From Paracoccaceae bacterium (GTDB lineage: Bacteria > Pseudomonadota > Alphaproteobacteria > Rhodobacterales > Rhodobacteraceae): a stretch of 6,686 bases of DNA. The DNA is taken from positions 1 through 6,686 of the forward strand of contig JALWQC010000201.1 of assembly GCA_027080755.1 (NCBI GenBank), given 5' to 3'. The notes beneath the pieces were generated by a model that saw only the letters and a program-made list of their open reading frames with translations, was not told the DNA's origin and made no database searches. This document shows, piece after piece, positions 6,681 through 6,686 of the stretch (the first letter of the stretch is position 1; each line of letters opens with the position of its first letter). The translations under genes and the position numbers were made by a program.

Positions 6681-6686
6681 TTTTTC

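Overview
The window looks like chromosomal DNA of an alphaproteobacterium, most likely of the Rhodobacterales/Roseobacter type. This rests on the high GC content, the strong G/C third-position bias, an IalB-family secreted protein, a YjgR/HerA-like ATPase lying tail to tail with aroB, and an LpxD gene sitting outside the usual bamA-fabZ-lpxA-lpxB neighbourhood. The taxonomy is an inference from gene content. There are no phage, IS, CRISPR, tRNA or rRNA signatures, and it reads as densely packed core genome.

Layout. (1) Bases 1-100 may hold the last codons of an upstream gene, then a short leader with two small inverted repeats. (2) Bases 101-2707, plus strand, hold a compact lipid cluster. 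It contains an LpxD-type N-acyltransferase (101-1192), a small non-canonical acyl carrier protein (1226-1489) and a beta-ketoacyl-ACP synthase (1496-2707), with gaps of 33 and 6 nt. (3) Bases 2704-3848, minus strand, hold a two-gene unit: a secreted IalB-family protein (start 3848) followed after 2 nt by a class I SAM methyltransferase (start 3294). The methyltransferase converges on the ketosynthase so closely that both stop codons lie in one CTAG. (4) Bases 3849-4010 are a divergent intergenic region with three GTGTCA repeats and a 10-bp palindrome. (5) Bases 4011-5564, plus strand, encode a HerA/YjgR-like ATPase. (6) Bases 5571-6680, minus strand, encode AroB (3-dehydroquinate synthase), with its start 6 nt inside the window edge.

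The most interesting unit is the lpxD-acp-ketosynthase cluster. LpxD takes an acyl chain from an ACP and places it in amide linkage on the lipid A precursor. A ketosynthase makes a 3-oxoacyl-ACP, and the neighbouring ACP could be its dedicated carrier. No ketoreductase or dehydratase is seen in the cluster. Lipid A of Rhodobacter species is known to carry amide-linked 3-oxotetradecanoate. The cluster could therefore be a private supply line that makes 3-oxoacyl-ACP and hands it directly to LpxD before reduction. This is a hypothesis. A dedicated elongation system like the rhizobial AcpXL pathway is the main alternative.
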